NCBI RefSeq assembly: GCF_002003665.1
Contig: NZ_JATM01000002.1
Location: 124,001-188,000, forward strand
DNA: 64,000 nucleotides
Reading direction: 5' to 3'
Source: Bombella intestini
GTDB lineage: Bacteria > Pseudomonadota > Alphaproteobacteria > Acetobacterales > Acetobacteraceae
The notes under the pieces were generated by a model. That model ran no database searches and was not told the DNA's origin. It was given only the letters and a program-made list of their open reading frames with translations. A program made the translations under genes and the position numbers. This document shows positions 34,076-43,408 of this stretch, in pieces; within the stretch, counting starts at the first letter, position 1; every line of letters begins with the position of its first letter.

Positions 34076-34562
34076 ACCAGTAACCACCGATCATGTGGCG
34101 GGGCTGGTTATTGTCCGGGTCGGCTGCCGGGCTCCAGACAGTCCAGTCCCATGGGGTCGTGTCCCGGTAATTTTCAGCAGTCATGGCGGGTAGAGGTGGG
34201 TCCTGCGGTGGATGATGAGCGTGTTTGCGGTGCATGATGGCCTGCATATGCGCCTGTAACGTGGTGTAAGCGGCCTCATCCCCCATATAGACACAGCCAC
34301 AAGCCAGTGGGTCGGCATAGAGATAGATGCGTTGTCCCTCCGGGCTCATGCGGTAGGTCAGGCTTCCAGGTGGTAGACTGTTCATGAGGGCAAAACGGGC
34401 TGTCGTATTAGCGGTATGAGCCACGAAACCGGCGTGGCTGAGCAGGCTGCCTTTCTCCAGATACGGGGCGGCTGGTCGTATGCATCCAGTCAGTGTCAGG
34501 CTTAGCAGAGCCGTGCAAGCAAGCGTTGAGAGAGCAGGCGGACAGGTAATTTTTATGGGCAT
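34074..34562 (-). CDS. Lipoprotein of unknown function
   Basis: 162 aa from the ATG at 34562, giving a clean type II signal peptide ending LTLTGC. The mature part contains YADPLACGCVYMGDEAAYTTLQAHMQAIMHRKHAHHPP (His-rich) and PWDWTVWSP. No family recognised. It begins 5 nt after the GT25 gene ends, on the same strand, so the two are an operon. A longer frame from 34631 would overlap the GT25 gene and bury the signal peptide. Confidence 0.7.
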   Translation of the reverse strand: MPIKITCPPALSTLACTALLSLTLTGCIRPAAPYLEKGSLLSHAGFVAHTANTTARFALMNSLPPGSLTYRMSPEGQRIYLYADPLACGCVYMGDEAAYTTLQAHMQAIMHRKHAHHPPQDPPLPAMTAENYRDTTPWDWTVWSPAADPDNNQPRHMIGGYW

Positions 34563-34567
34563 GGTGC

Positions 34568-35293
34568 TTAGTCCCGGTTCAGGCTTTGGGCTGTTAGGTT
34601 GTCCGTCAGGACAAGAGGCGGGACGCAACAATAGGCCTTCATGTCCTCATAATGGCGATTCATGAGGTGATCAATGCTGGTACTCAGCAGGGTTCGGTTG
34701 CCAAGTGAGGGATAATTGATGGGCAGTGTCGTCATGGGCAGGCAGCGTTTCATGAGAGAGTGCGCCCCACGGGGGGACACGGCATAACCACATATGCCAA
34801 AGGCCTGTTTTAGGCGGAAAGGCAGTGTCTCGACCGTCTGGTGGCGGAACTCCTCGATGCCACGGCGAACATCATTCTGATTAAAATGGGCGAAACAGTC
34901 TGTCTGCCCCGGTAGGACTTCATAATGCAGGGGCGCATCGGAGTTTTGGCCCCATAGGATGACCTCCCAGTCTTCTGGTAGCTGGCTGATGATCTGTTGG
35001 CTTTTTTGTTCAAAGTTCTGGCAGAGGAACGCATCATCTTCAAAGATGGTGGCGGGTTCTCCACTCTTGGCGATGGTACCCCATAAGGCAACATGAGTGA
35101 GACCCGATCCGACAGCCCCTGCTGTAAAACGGCACTCCTCGGTTAGGAGGTCAGCTTGGATGACGCCCTGCCTGTCCACTGTTTTTCCATCAATGCCGGG
35201 AGCGTGGATGATGTCGGGGCCATGCTGGTTGACCCGCCGAAACCTCTCCAGCCGGTCGGGTGTCCGGGTAAGGCTGATGACGTAATGTTTCAT
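34568..35293 (-). CDS. Family 25 glycosyltransferase
   Basis: 241 aa from the ATG at 35293 with AAGGATAG upstream. The GT25 (LPS/Lex2B-type) signature is present: VISLTRTPDRLERF (~5-18), GSGLTHVALW (62-71), ATIFEDDAFL (acidic EDD at 85-87) and GYAVSPRGAHSLM (~168-180). Members transfer galactose or glucose to LPS or to protein-linked glycans. It is first in an operon with the lipoprotein gene and sits between two flagellar operons. Confidence 0.85.
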   Translation of the reverse strand: MKHYVISLTRTPDRLERFRRVNQHGPDIIHAPGIDGKTVDRQGVIQADLLTEECRFTAGAVGSGLTHVALWGTIAKSGEPATIFEDDAFLCQNFEQKSQQIISQLPEDWEVILWGQNSDAPLHYEVLPGQTDCFAHFNQNDVRRGIEEFRHQTVETLPFRLKQAFGICGYAVSPRGAHSLMKRCLPMTTLPINYPSLGNRTLLSTSIDHLMNRHYEDMKAYCCVPPLVLTDNLTAQSLNRD

Positions 35294-35488
35294 GGCTATC
35301 CTTCTTATCGTACCGCTCTTATCACATGCTTTATAGTGGATATATGGCATGATTGCAGGGCACATCATATGATACTATGGTTAAAGTAAGTCCTTTTTAG
35401 CCTTATATTAATTATTAATGCTTTAATGTTGGGCGGAATGCTGGCAGAGGTCATGTCAGCGACATGCTTCTATGGAGGGAGGTGGCTT

Positions 35489-36322
35489 ATGGGACTTAGT
35501 GGCATTTCACCTGTGGCGCAGTTTCTGATGGCCCAAAAGAATGAGGTCAAAGCAGCAGCTGACAGCGTGAAGGGCGATAATACGGCTAAACGTATGGTGG
35601 CGGATTTTCAGGATAAGGCACCGTCCATCACCACGGCAGACCAGCTAATGCGGAATTATTCCGCTAATCAGGTAGTGTTGAAGGCGTATAACCTGAGCTC
35701 TCTCGGGTCGCAGCAGGCGATAGAAAAAGCCTTGTTGACGCAGGACCCCACCTCATCCTCCTCCCTCGCACGAACATCGCAGAACGCTAGCTGGTTGGCT
35801 TTTGCTGATGCATTTTCCAGCATGGGGGCGGGGCATGGCACGGCTTCTGCAACGCCTTTTACATCCGACATGATTGCCACGACCGTAAGCTCTTATGAGC
35901 AACGTCAGTATGAAACGAGCGATGCCCAGCAGAAGGATGGCGTGGGTGATGCGCTCTATTTCACCCGAAAGATGCAGTCCGGTACGGTGAAAACAGTGAA
36001 TGACCTTATGGCGGATCCTACCTTGTTGCGTGTGGCGGAGGTTGTCAGCGGGTATGACCCCGATCAGTTTGGGGCGCTGGACTTTGACCAACAGAAACGG
36101 ATCATTAGTAACAAAGTGGATATGAACAGCTTTTCCAAACCTGATGCTGTTCAGCGTTATGCAGAACGTTATCTGACACAGATACAGATGCATCCTAGCT
36201 ATAATAGTGATGATAAGCCCGCCAGTATGATTGATCTTTTTGGAGGGGATGATGGTGGGGACGGTATTCTCGCTCTGTTTGGTGGCAGTGGCGACGGGAC
36301 ATCGTCCTCTGGGCTTTTCTGA
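35489..36322 (+). CDS. DUF1217-family flagellar protein
   Basis: 277 aa from the ATG at 35489, with a strong GGAGGGAGG site just upstream. The start MGLSGISPVAQFLM resembles axial-protein N-termini. Repeated motifs such as DALYFTRKMQS.TVKTVNDLMADPTLLRVAEVVSGYDPDQFGALDFDQQKRIISNKVDMN fit the DUF1217 family, found only in flagellated alphaproteobacteria, often before fliI. The function is unknown; it may be an exported minor axial or rod component. Its stop overlaps the fliI start by one base (TGATG). Confidence 0.8.
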   Translation: MGLSGISPVAQFLMAQKNEVKAAADSVKGDNTAKRMVADFQDKAPSITTADQLMRNYSANQVVLKAYNLSSLGSQQAIEKALLTQDPTSSSSLARTSQNASWLAFADAFSSMGAGHGTASATPFTSDMIATTVSSYEQRQYETSDAQQKDGVGDALYFTRKMQSGTVKTVNDLMADPTLLRVAEVVSGYDPDQFGALDFDQQKRIISNKVDMNSFSKPDAVQRYAERYLTQIQMHPSYNSDDKPASMIDLFGGDDGGDGILALFGGSGDGTSSSGLF

Positions 36323-37809
36323 TGCTTGATCCGCTCTTTCTGCCAGATATCGAGGCTCAATGCCGGGATGTACAGGAACGGCATGTGATGTTGTCTGTCC
36401 AACTGTCTCGGCAGAGGGACATTATAACCGCTCTGACAAGTGTCATCCATCCCGCAATAGCGGATGCCCCGATAGGGGAATTGTTGGGGCGTGTTGTGGA
36501 TGTGTCGGGGCTATGCGTTACCGTAACTGGTATGACCCTGTTTACAGCCGTGGGAGACCAGATACGGATCAGAACGCTGGATGGCCGGGATATTCTAGCG
36601 GAGATTATTGCGTTCCGTCATGGGCAGGCTTTGGCCATGACGTACGAGTCCATTGAGGGAATTGGTGCTGGCTGCCCTGTTTTCCATGTTCTGCATGAGC
36701 ATGGGCAGCAGGGTACGTCGAGCAGTTTGGCGGTTAATGAGTCGTGGGTCGGCCGTGTGGTGGATCCGATGGGGCAGCCTTTGGATGGTAAAGGGCCTCT
36801 TCTGCCATCGGCCATCCGGCAGCAGCGACATGCCCCACCGCCAGAAGCAGCAAGCCGGGTCCGTCTCGGGCCACGGATTGATCTAGGTATCAAAGCGTTG
36901 AATCTGTTCACGACATGCCGTCAGGGGCAACGCCTTGGGCTTTTTGCGGGGTCCGGTGTAGGGAAATCCACACTTATGGGGATGTTGGCCAGAGAAACGG
37001 CCTGTGATGTCACGGTCATTTCCCTTGTAGGGGAGCGGGGCCGGGAAGTCCGGGAGTTCATGGAGGATGATCTAGGGCCGGAAGGGCTGGCAAAGTCTGT
37101 TCTGGTTGTCGCCACATCGGACAGTTCTGCGCTGATGCGCCGAGAAGCCGCCTATAGTGCCATGGCGGTGGCTGAATATTTTCGGGATCAAGGTAAATCC
37201 GTTTTGTTGCTGATGGATAGCGTCACGCGCTTTTGTCAGGCCTTACGGGAGATTGGTCTTTCTGCAGGCGAGGTGCCAGCTACTCGTGGTTACCCGCCTA
37301 GCGTGTTCGCTACGTTGCCCCGCCTGTTGGAGCGAGCCGGTCCGGGCACTCTGGATGAGGAAGGCCGGGCAGGTCAGATGACGGCTTTCTTCTCCGTTCT
37401 TGTGGAGGGTGATGACCAGAACGAACCGGTAACCGATACAGTCCGGGGGATTCTGGATGGTCATGTTGTGCTGGAGCGTTCTATTGCCGAATCTGGTCGA
37501 TATCCTGCCATCAATATTCTGCGGTCTCTTTCCCGTTCTGTCCCAGGCTGTAATAGCGAGGATGAAAATGACCTGACAGTTCGGGCACGGCGGCTTCTTT
37601 CCCAATGGGAGGAGGTGCGGGACCTTGTGCGGCTGGGGGCTTATAAGGCCGGTAATGACCCTGAAGCGGATCTCGCCGTGCAGCTTGGCCCGCAGCTGGA
37701 GGAATTTCTCACCCAGAAGAAGACGGAGTGTGTGTCACTTGAAGACGCCTTTGCTGGTCTGCGACAGATTTTGTCACAGGGTGAGGGGTCGAATGGGTAT
37801 GCGGCCTAG
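36322..37809 (+). CDS. fliI: Flagellar export ATPase FliI
   Basis: 495 aa, ~50 longer than usual, mostly in the N-terminal region. The P-loop is AGSGVGKST (209-217), followed by the VVATSDSSALMRREAAYSAMAVAEYFRDQGKSVLLLMDSVTRF block with Walker B (LLLMD, 295-299) and the export ATPase signature PATRGYPPSVFATLPRLLERAG (319-340). FliI powers and organises substrate entry with FliH and FliJ. It is coupled to the DUF1217 gene and to fliJ. Confidence 0.96.
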   Translation: MLDPLFLPDIEAQCRDVQERHVMLSVQLSRQRDIITALTSVIHPAIADAPIGELLGRVVDVSGLCVTVTGMTLFTAVGDQIRIRTLDGRDILAEIIAFRHGQALAMTYESIEGIGAGCPVFHVLHEHGQQGTSSSLAVNESWVGRVVDPMGQPLDGKGPLLPSAIRQQRHAPPPEAASRVRLGPRIDLGIKALNLFTTCRQGQRLGLFAGSGVGKSTLMGMLARETACDVTVISLVGERGREVREFMEDDLGPEGLAKSVLVVATSDSSALMRREAAYSAMAVAEYFRDQGKSVLLLMDSVTRFCQALREIGLSAGEVPATRGYPPSVFATLPRLLERAGPGTLDEEGRAGQMTAFFSVLVEGDDQNEPVTDTVRGILDGHVVLERSIAESGRYPAINILRSLSRSVPGCNSEDENDLTVRARRLLSQWEEVRDLVRLGAYKAGNDPEADLAVQLGPQLEEFLTQKKTECVSLEDAFAGLRQILSQGEGSNGYAA

Positions 37810-37821
37810 GGAGGAGAGATC

Positions 37822-38280
37822 ATGAAACCAGCACGCTTTAAGGCACTAACATCACTTGGCACGCTCCAGAAGCGGAACAGTAATCTGGCTCGGATAGAGC
37901 TGGCTCGTTGTCTGGCAGAGGAAAAACGGATTGAAAACAGCATCATAGAACTAAAGAGTCAGATGCAGGAGAACCGGATTCTTGTCAGTAAAGCCCGAGA
38001 AGAAGAAGCGCAGGACCTGACATTATGGAACGGATACCGTTACTGGTTGCCCATAGCACAAGAAGAGTTGGAACGGCTGGAGCTTGCGCTGGAAGACGCC
38101 CGACAGGTGAGCGCGGTAGCCCGGAACCGGGTGATGGGACTAGTGCGGGAGCAGGAAGTAACAGACGGTTTGTTACGTCATGAGAGGCTGGAACAGGCTC
38201 AGAGAATACAGCAGCAGGAGCAAATGAGCCTTGATGAGCGGGCGCAGCATCAAAAATCTCTGGAAAGGCTAGAAGTGTAA
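37822..38280 (+). CDS. fliJ: Flagellar export protein FliJ
   Basis: 152 aa, almost entirely charged coiled coil with no hydrophobic segment, the FliJ architecture. Recognisable parts are KALTSLGTLQKRNSNLARIELARCLAEEKRIENSI near the N-terminus and QEVTDGLLRHERLEQAQRIQQQEQMSLDERA at the end. FliJ is the stalk inside the FliI hexamer. Sequence conservation in this family is low; position 12 nt after fliI is the main support. Confidence 0.75.
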   Translation: MKPARFKALTSLGTLQKRNSNLARIELARCLAEEKRIENSIIELKSQMQENRILVSKAREEEAQDLTLWNGYRYWLPIAQEELERLELALEDARQVSAVARNRVMGLVREQEVTDGLLRHERLEQAQRIQQQEQMSLDERAQHQKSLERLEV

Positions 38281-38478
38281 ATAAAAGGTTTAGAATAGAT
38301 GACATAGAACCTTCTCTACGGTTTTGTTATTGTTAAATATCCTTTGTTTTGACGCTAATTTAATTTTATTCCTTATAAAAGCCTTGAGACTCAATAATTT
38401 GCTGCTGTATCCTCATGTCTAGATAAGTTTTGTCATGTCCTTTTTCTAAGGGCAGGCTTCATGGAGGAAATAGCAACG

Positions 38479-39243
38479 ATGCAGACAGGGACGACACCTT
38501 CAGGGAAGATTATGCTGGCAACACCCTGTTTCGGTGGGATGGTGACGACTGGTTACATGCTGTCCGTTATCGGCTATGCCTCCAGCGGTCAGAGTATTCC
38601 CATGACGGTCATGCATGTTGGTGATGATGCTCTGGTAACACGGGCACGCAATACGCTTCTTTCCAATTTCTATTTTCGGTCGGACTGCTCGCATCTTCTT
38701 TTTGTGGATGCTGATATCAGCTTCCCCGCTAATGCACCGACACGTCTTTTTGAATCTGGGAAAGACGTGATCGCCGGGCTGTATCCACTGCGGGACCGTT
38801 TCTGGGACGATGAGACAAAACATAACATTCTAGCTGGTGAACGCCAGCAGACAGCATCGCTGCGTTATGTTGGCGAGACGGCCGCTATGCATGAGACCTA
38901 CGAGCATGGCCCCTTGTTGAAGACAGCCTATGCCGGAACAGGTTTTATGATGATCAGCCGTCATGCGATCAGCCGTATGATTAAGGCTTATCCGGAGCTG
39001 GAATATAAGCGTATTGATGCGCCGGCAGGTGAAGATGGCCGCCGCTTTGCTCTGTTTGAGGGCAGTGTGGATGCTGAGAGCGGTACATACCTCAGCGAGG
39101 ATTACACCTTCTGCAAACGTTGGCGGGAAATCGGTGGTGAAGTCTGGTTGGATACATCCATCGAACTGACTCACACCGGCACGGCATCGTTCTCCGGCAT
39201 GCCGTCCGTGCGTGTGGGTATTGCCCATAACCGGGGCCGTTGA
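38479..39243 (+). CDS. GT-A-fold glycosyltransferase
   Basis: 254 aa from the ATG at 38479, served by GGAGGAA; an ATG at 38461 is possible. The DxD motif is in HLLFVDADISF (Asp77-Ala-Asp79). VIAGLYPLR, the acceptor-side YAGTGFMMISR segment and SEDYTFCKRWREIGGEVWLDTSIELTHTG complete a pattern common in phage and bacterial sugar transferases. The upstream region is AT-rich. It precedes motB on the same strand and may belong to the flagellar glycosylation set. Confidence 0.75.
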   Translation: MQTGTTPSGKIMLATPCFGGMVTTGYMLSVIGYASSGQSIPMTVMHVGDDALVTRARNTLLSNFYFRSDCSHLLFVDADISFPANAPTRLFESGKDVIAGLYPLRDRFWDDETKHNILAGERQQTASLRYVGETAAMHETYEHGPLLKTAYAGTGFMMISRHAISRMIKAYPELEYKRIDAPAGEDGRRFALFEGSVDAESGTYLSEDYTFCKRWREIGGEVWLDTSIELTHTGTASFSGMPSVRVGIAHNRGR

Positions 39244-39306
39244 TGATGGCTGGGGCTGTTGGCTGCCTGATGCTGATGGGTGAAGCAGGAGGAAGGTGCT
39301 GTCATC

Positions 39307-40476
39307 ATGGCTAACAGGAAGAATAGCCGCCCCATTATCATTAAGCGGGAAGAAGTGGTGGAGGCTGGTCATCACGGTGGTGCTTGGAAGGTGGCCTATG
39401 CTGACTTCATGACCGCCATGATGGCGTTCTTTCTGCTCATGTGGCTGTTGAATATCACCACAGATGAGCAGAAGCGTGGAATTGCCTTGTTCTTTAACCC
39501 AATGGCGGACAGAACCGGTAAAGCAACGTCAGATCAGGCTTTGCTAGAAACATCCCCCCTTTCGGCACCGTCTGCCCTGCGTACGGTCCATAATTCTGAC
39601 CATGAACCACCACCGAAGCCGGATTCTTCTGAAAATCATCCAGAGGATCAGGGGCAGAAGGGTGGTAAAGCTAATGAGGGAATTCTGACCAATAGCGGTG
39701 TCAGTATCCTGCCTTCTAGTATGGCAGATCGTCCGGATGAAATAGGTGTCGGCCGCCCAGAGATCATCCCGCTAGGTGGGCCTAAGAGCGGCGCAGCAGA
39801 GAATATCGGGCAGGTTGGTCAGGGTAATGAAGCGGTGGATGGCAGTGCTGGCACTTCGTCTACACAGTCTTCCAGTGCGTTGCATGGCTACGGTGCTACA
39901 GGCACTGGGGGGCGTCTGCATCAGGCGGTGCAGGAAGACGCCCATCTTCGGCAGACGATGGAAGGGCTGAAGGCCAGCATCGCTCATGAGGCCGGGTTGA
40001 GTAGCCTGAAGGATAATCTCGGCTTCCGAATGGGGAGTGATGAAATCCGCATCGAGGTGCAGGATACCGCCCATAAGCCCATGTTCGATAATGGTGAGAC
40101 CATGCCTAACAAGGAAGGCATGGCCTTGCTGGAGCAGATCGGGGCGTGGCTTGGTGGGCTGCCAGAAGATATCTCCATCGTTGGGGAAACGGACGGTGTT
40201 CCGTACCATCTGCGGAGGGTCAATCCGCATGGTCTGTCCAACTGGACGTTGTCGGAGATGAGAGCAGACCGTGTGCGGGAATTGCTAGTGCGGGCTGGAT
40301 ATCCGGATAGGCGGATTAGGAGCGTGGAAGGGCGCGCAGATCGTAGTCTGGCCGACCCTGCCCACCCTGAAGCACCAGAGAACCGGCGGATTGTCCTACT
40401 TATCCATCGTCTCCATGCGTTGCCTGCATCTTTTCAGGGGAACACAGCTGCGCCCTCACAGGGAAGTGCACAATGA
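39307..40476 (+). CDS. motB: Flagellar stator protein MotB
   Basis: 389 aa from the ATG at 39307 with AGGAGGAAGG upstream. HHGGAWKVAYADFMTAMMAFFLLMWLLN contains the proton-binding Asp at the start of the single transmembrane helix, nearly identical to enterobacterial MotB, so the motor is probably proton-driven. A long, probably disordered Pro/Ser/Gly linker separates it from the C-terminal OmpA-like peptidoglycan-binding domain (ISIVGETDGVPY...SNWTLSEMRADRVRELLVRAGYPDRRI). motB precedes motA here, the reverse of the common order. Confidence 0.95.
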   Translation: MANRKNSRPIIIKREEVVEAGHHGGAWKVAYADFMTAMMAFFLLMWLLNITTDEQKRGIALFFNPMADRTGKATSDQALLETSPLSAPSALRTVHNSDHEPPPKPDSSENHPEDQGQKGGKANEGILTNSGVSILPSSMADRPDEIGVGRPEIIPLGGPKSGAAENIGQVGQGNEAVDGSAGTSSTQSSSALHGYGATGTGGRLHQAVQEDAHLRQTMEGLKASIAHEAGLSSLKDNLGFRMGSDEIRIEVQDTAHKPMFDNGETMPNKEGMALLEQIGAWLGGLPEDISIVGETDGVPYHLRRVNPHGLSNWTLSEMRADRVRELLVRAGYPDRRIRSVEGRADRSLADPAHPEAPENRRIVLLIHRLHALPASFQGNTAAPSQGSAQ

Positions 40477-40536
40477 CAATACAGGATGGGAAGAAGAAAA
40501 GCGGTCCCAAAGCCGTTTTGAGAGAGGAACGATAGG

Positions 40537-41397
40537 ATGCTGTATATCGGTGGACTGATTTTTGCACTGCTTTGCGTGTTTGGTTCCTTTGCGGCCTCAG
40601 GCGGTGCGCTGGCCCCTTTGCTGGCATCTATGCCGTTTGAGCTGTTGACCATTCTCGGGGCCGCTGTGGGCGTGTTTGTGATGAGTAACAGCATGGCCGC
40701 ATTAAAGTCGGTCTTCGGGTATCTGATGCTGGTTGTGAAAGGGCCTCGCCACAGCCAGCAGAGTTACATGGACCTCCTGGCATTGATGTACCGCCTCCTA
40801 CGGCAAGCCAATATGAAGGGCATTGCCTCTTTGGAAAATGACTTTGAGGAGCCGCAGGAAAGCAGCATCTTTGCGACTTCACCGCGGATCAAGCAGGATG
40901 AAAAAACCCGTGACATGATCTGCGATTATTTGCGGCTCATCAGCATGAATTTGGATGAAAGCCACCAGCTGGATGAGATTATGGGGCGGGAGCTGAAGAA
41001 AAACCTGCATGAGGATTTGCACATCGCTGAATCATTCTCCGGTATTTCCGATGCGCTGCCTGCTCTAGGTATTGTGGCGGCGGTTCTAGGGGTGGTGAAG
41101 ACCATGGCTGCCATCAGTAAGCCGCCTGCCGTTCTGGGTGAAATGATCGCCGGGGCCCTTGTGGGGACCTTCCTTGGGGTGTTGCTGGCTTATGGTGTCG
41201 TGGGGCCTCTGGCTTCACGGATGGGGGCCATCGTGAAGATGGATAATCGTTATTACGAGACGATCCGAACCGTGTTGGTGGCGTATCTTCAGGGGCAACC
41301 TCCGCAGGTCTGCATCGAGATCGGCCGGAAGGAGATTCCCGAGGAATTTATGCCCGATTTTGCTGCAGTCGACAGCATGTTGAGTGAACTGACCTAA
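40537..41397 (+). CDS. motA: Flagellar stator protein MotA
   Basis: 286 aa, the usual length. Four transmembrane helices (~3-22, ~30-50, ~170-190, ~200-222) surround a large cytoplasmic loop. The loop carries the basic and acidic residues that touch FliG. The ALPALGIVAAVLGVVKTMAAISKPPAVLGEMIAGALVGTFLGVLLAYGVVGPLA block is diagnostic for the proton-driven MotA family. AGAGGAACG precedes the start. It lies 60 nt after motB. Confidence 0.96.
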   Translation: MLYIGGLIFALLCVFGSFAASGGALAPLLASMPFELLTILGAAVGVFVMSNSMAALKSVFGYLMLVVKGPRHSQQSYMDLLALMYRLLRQANMKGIASLENDFEEPQESSIFATSPRIKQDEKTRDMICDYLRLISMNLDESHQLDEIMGRELKKNLHEDLHIAESFSGISDALPALGIVAAVLGVVKTMAAISKPPAVLGEMIAGALVGTFLGVLLAYGVVGPLASRMGAIVKMDNRYYETIRTVLVAYLQGQPPQVCIEIGRKEIPEEFMPDFAAVDSMLSELT

Positions 41398-41433
41398 CAG
41401 ACATGATGCTGCCCGAATGAATGTGAGAACGCC

Positions 41434-43383
41434 ATGGTAATGCCCCGTCCTTCACTCTCAACTCTCCCTTTGCCCACCGCTAGCACGGGCCGTTCTTCAA
41501 CGACCATGCCTGCTGGTAGAGGGAGTGTGCGTTCTTCATCCGGGAAGAACTTTGCCGGCGTTCTGGCGGATCAGGCCCCGTCCGATCATAGTGAAGCAAA
41601 TATATCCTCACCAGCCGAAAGCGGGCGGGATACAGTGCCGGAGAAAAAAGGGACTGATGAGCCGGCAAAGAGCACAGGGCGGCCAGATGATGCGTTACAT
41701 TCTGCTGTAGAAGCACAGGATAAGGCGGCTGGTTTATCCTCCGTCGGAGTGAGCCGGGCAGAGGAAGAAAAAACGGAGGATGAAAAGGCGGGTGCTGATC
41801 CTCATGCTGCCGAGCAGCAGGAACAGGGCAGCCCTCAAGGTCATGATGAAGTGACCACTGCATCCCTGAACATGCAGGCTCTGTCTCTAGCGGCTCTCAT
41901 GGCATCACCGCAGCCGGTTCAGGTTTCATCGTCTGGTGCGCTGCAGTCTGCTCAGACAGGCGGAACGGGGATGGCGATGGCGTTTTCTAATGCGGGGTCG
42001 ATAGAGGCCCTGAGCCATAATGATCAGTCTTCTCGTGCAGGTCTGGGCATGGCCCTGACGGGGAATGCTTTAGCGGGAAACTTGACGCAGGCAACCGCTA
42101 GTGCCACGGCTATGTCGGCATCGTCCACTACAAGCCATTTGTCCCAAGCTTTGTTGTCTATGGGCACGGTGGGAAGTGCTGCAACAGCTCCAACATCCGC
42201 AATGACGTCGTTTATCGCTGGCGCAATGGAGGGGGCCTCCTCTCATAGTCAGCAGCAGCCCATAGGTTATGGCAATGTGTCATCTGGTCATGCCACCGGT
42301 GAGAGGCAGACCGAAACGACTCTGATGGCGTCGCAACAGGCCGCTCAGGCTTCTGCTACAGCGATGTCGGCTACACAGGCCATGAAGGACCGGACATTCC
42401 CTACCGTGCAGACGATGAGTTTTCAGCCCAGCACGGCAGGCATTCTGCCTGTTTCGGCATCTATGGTGAATGGTGCATCTGCCACATCTCGTCAGGATGA
42501 TACCCGTAACGGGTCTACAGGGCAGCCAGATAGCCTTTTTAGCCTCATGGTGAAGGCGTCTCCCAAAGAGTCTGAACTCTCTTTCGCAGGAGGTGGGGAG
42601 CAAGGGAGTGCTGGTAGTGAGCAGGGTATGGCCGGGCATGGCGGTACTGTGAGCACGGACGTTTCTGCTGGAGATAGCGGGCAGGAAATGCCGGGTAATC
42701 TCTCATCATTTGCTGGCCTTGTAACAACGTCTGAAGGTCGCCTCATACAGCCGGAAGCACATAGCGGGACGGCTGGTGTCGTAACGTCTGAGGCGCGGCA
42801 GATGACTTCGGAAACGGGCCTGTTCGCCCTTCAGGGGAGTTCCGCTGCAGGGGTGCTGACTGGGCGTGCGGTGGCAGGACAGGCCGGAACACTGACCATG
42901 ACGGTCACGACAGCGGATTCAACCTCAGTTCATGTTCAGCTGGACCGTTCGGCGGCGGGTATGTCTGCCCTGTCCCTGCAGGGGCAGGATGATGGCACGA
43001 CTGAGGCACTTCAGAAGACACATCATGTTCTGGCCAGACAGTTGGATGAAGCCGGTCTGCATGCTGGTCTTATGAAGATTGATGTCCTTCCTGCCGATGC
43101 AGGCCACATGGCCGGGGGGCAGGACCGGAACACATCGCAGCATCAGGGGCAGGGGGGCTATCAGGCATCGGGGCAGCATACCGGTCAGTCTTCCTTCCAG
43201 CAGGAGGGAGGCTTCTTTGCTGGTGGGGAGAGTGGCAGGCAGCAGGATCAGCGTTCCCAGCAGGGGCGTGATCTCTCTGCCCCGTTACAGCAGGAGCCGT
43301 TTTTCCGGGCGGAGGGGGACGATGTCGCCGCCCCGGCTACAACTCGGTCCGTCCGCACGGGCTATCTCAATATTTCAGTCTGA
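41434..43383 (+). CDS. fliK: Flagellar hook-length control protein FliK
   Basis: 649 aa. The first ~480 residues are low-complexity Ser/Ala/Gly/Thr/Gln-rich, expected for the molecular-ruler part. The globular FliK C-domain (Flg_hook type) is seen at ~485-560: LTMTVTTADSTSVHVQLDRSAAGMSALSLQ...ALQKTHHVLARQLDEAGLHAGLMKIDVLPA. FliK switches export from hook to filament subunits. A Gln/Gly-rich tail ends the protein. It lies between motA and flgD, which fits its role in hook assembly. Confidence 0.82.
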   Translation: MVMPRPSLSTLPLPTASTGRSSTTMPAGRGSVRSSSGKNFAGVLADQAPSDHSEANISSPAESGRDTVPEKKGTDEPAKSTGRPDDALHSAVEAQDKAAGLSSVGVSRAEEEKTEDEKAGADPHAAEQQEQGSPQGHDEVTTASLNMQALSLAALMASPQPVQVSSSGALQSAQTGGTGMAMAFSNAGSIEALSHNDQSSRAGLGMALTGNALAGNLTQATASATAMSASSTTSHLSQALLSMGTVGSAATAPTSAMTSFIAGAMEGASSHSQQQPIGYGNVSSGHATGERQTETTLMASQQAAQASATAMSATQAMKDRTFPTVQTMSFQPSTAGILPVSASMVNGASATSRQDDTRNGSTGQPDSLFSLMVKASPKESELSFAGGGEQGSAGSEQGMAGHGGTVSTDVSAGDSGQEMPGNLSSFAGLVTTSEGRLIQPEAHSGTAGVVTSEARQMTSETGLFALQGSSAAGVLTGRAVAGQAGTLTMTVTTADSTSVHVQLDRSAAGMSALSLQGQDDGTTEALQKTHHVLARQLDEAGLHAGLMKIDVLPADAGHMAGGQDRNTSQHQGQGGYQASGQHTGQSSFQQEGGFFAGGESGRQQDQRSQQGRDLSAPLQQEPFFRAEGDDVAAPATTRSVRTGYLNISV

Positions 43384-43408
43384 CGCACGATCTCGGAGGG
43401 AGAGTCTC

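Noticed and set aside
43079-43408. Longer flgD reading frame starting inside fliK
   Set aside because: The ATG at 43409 has a strong ribosome site and begins the normal FlgD N-terminus; the upstream part is a fliK shadow.
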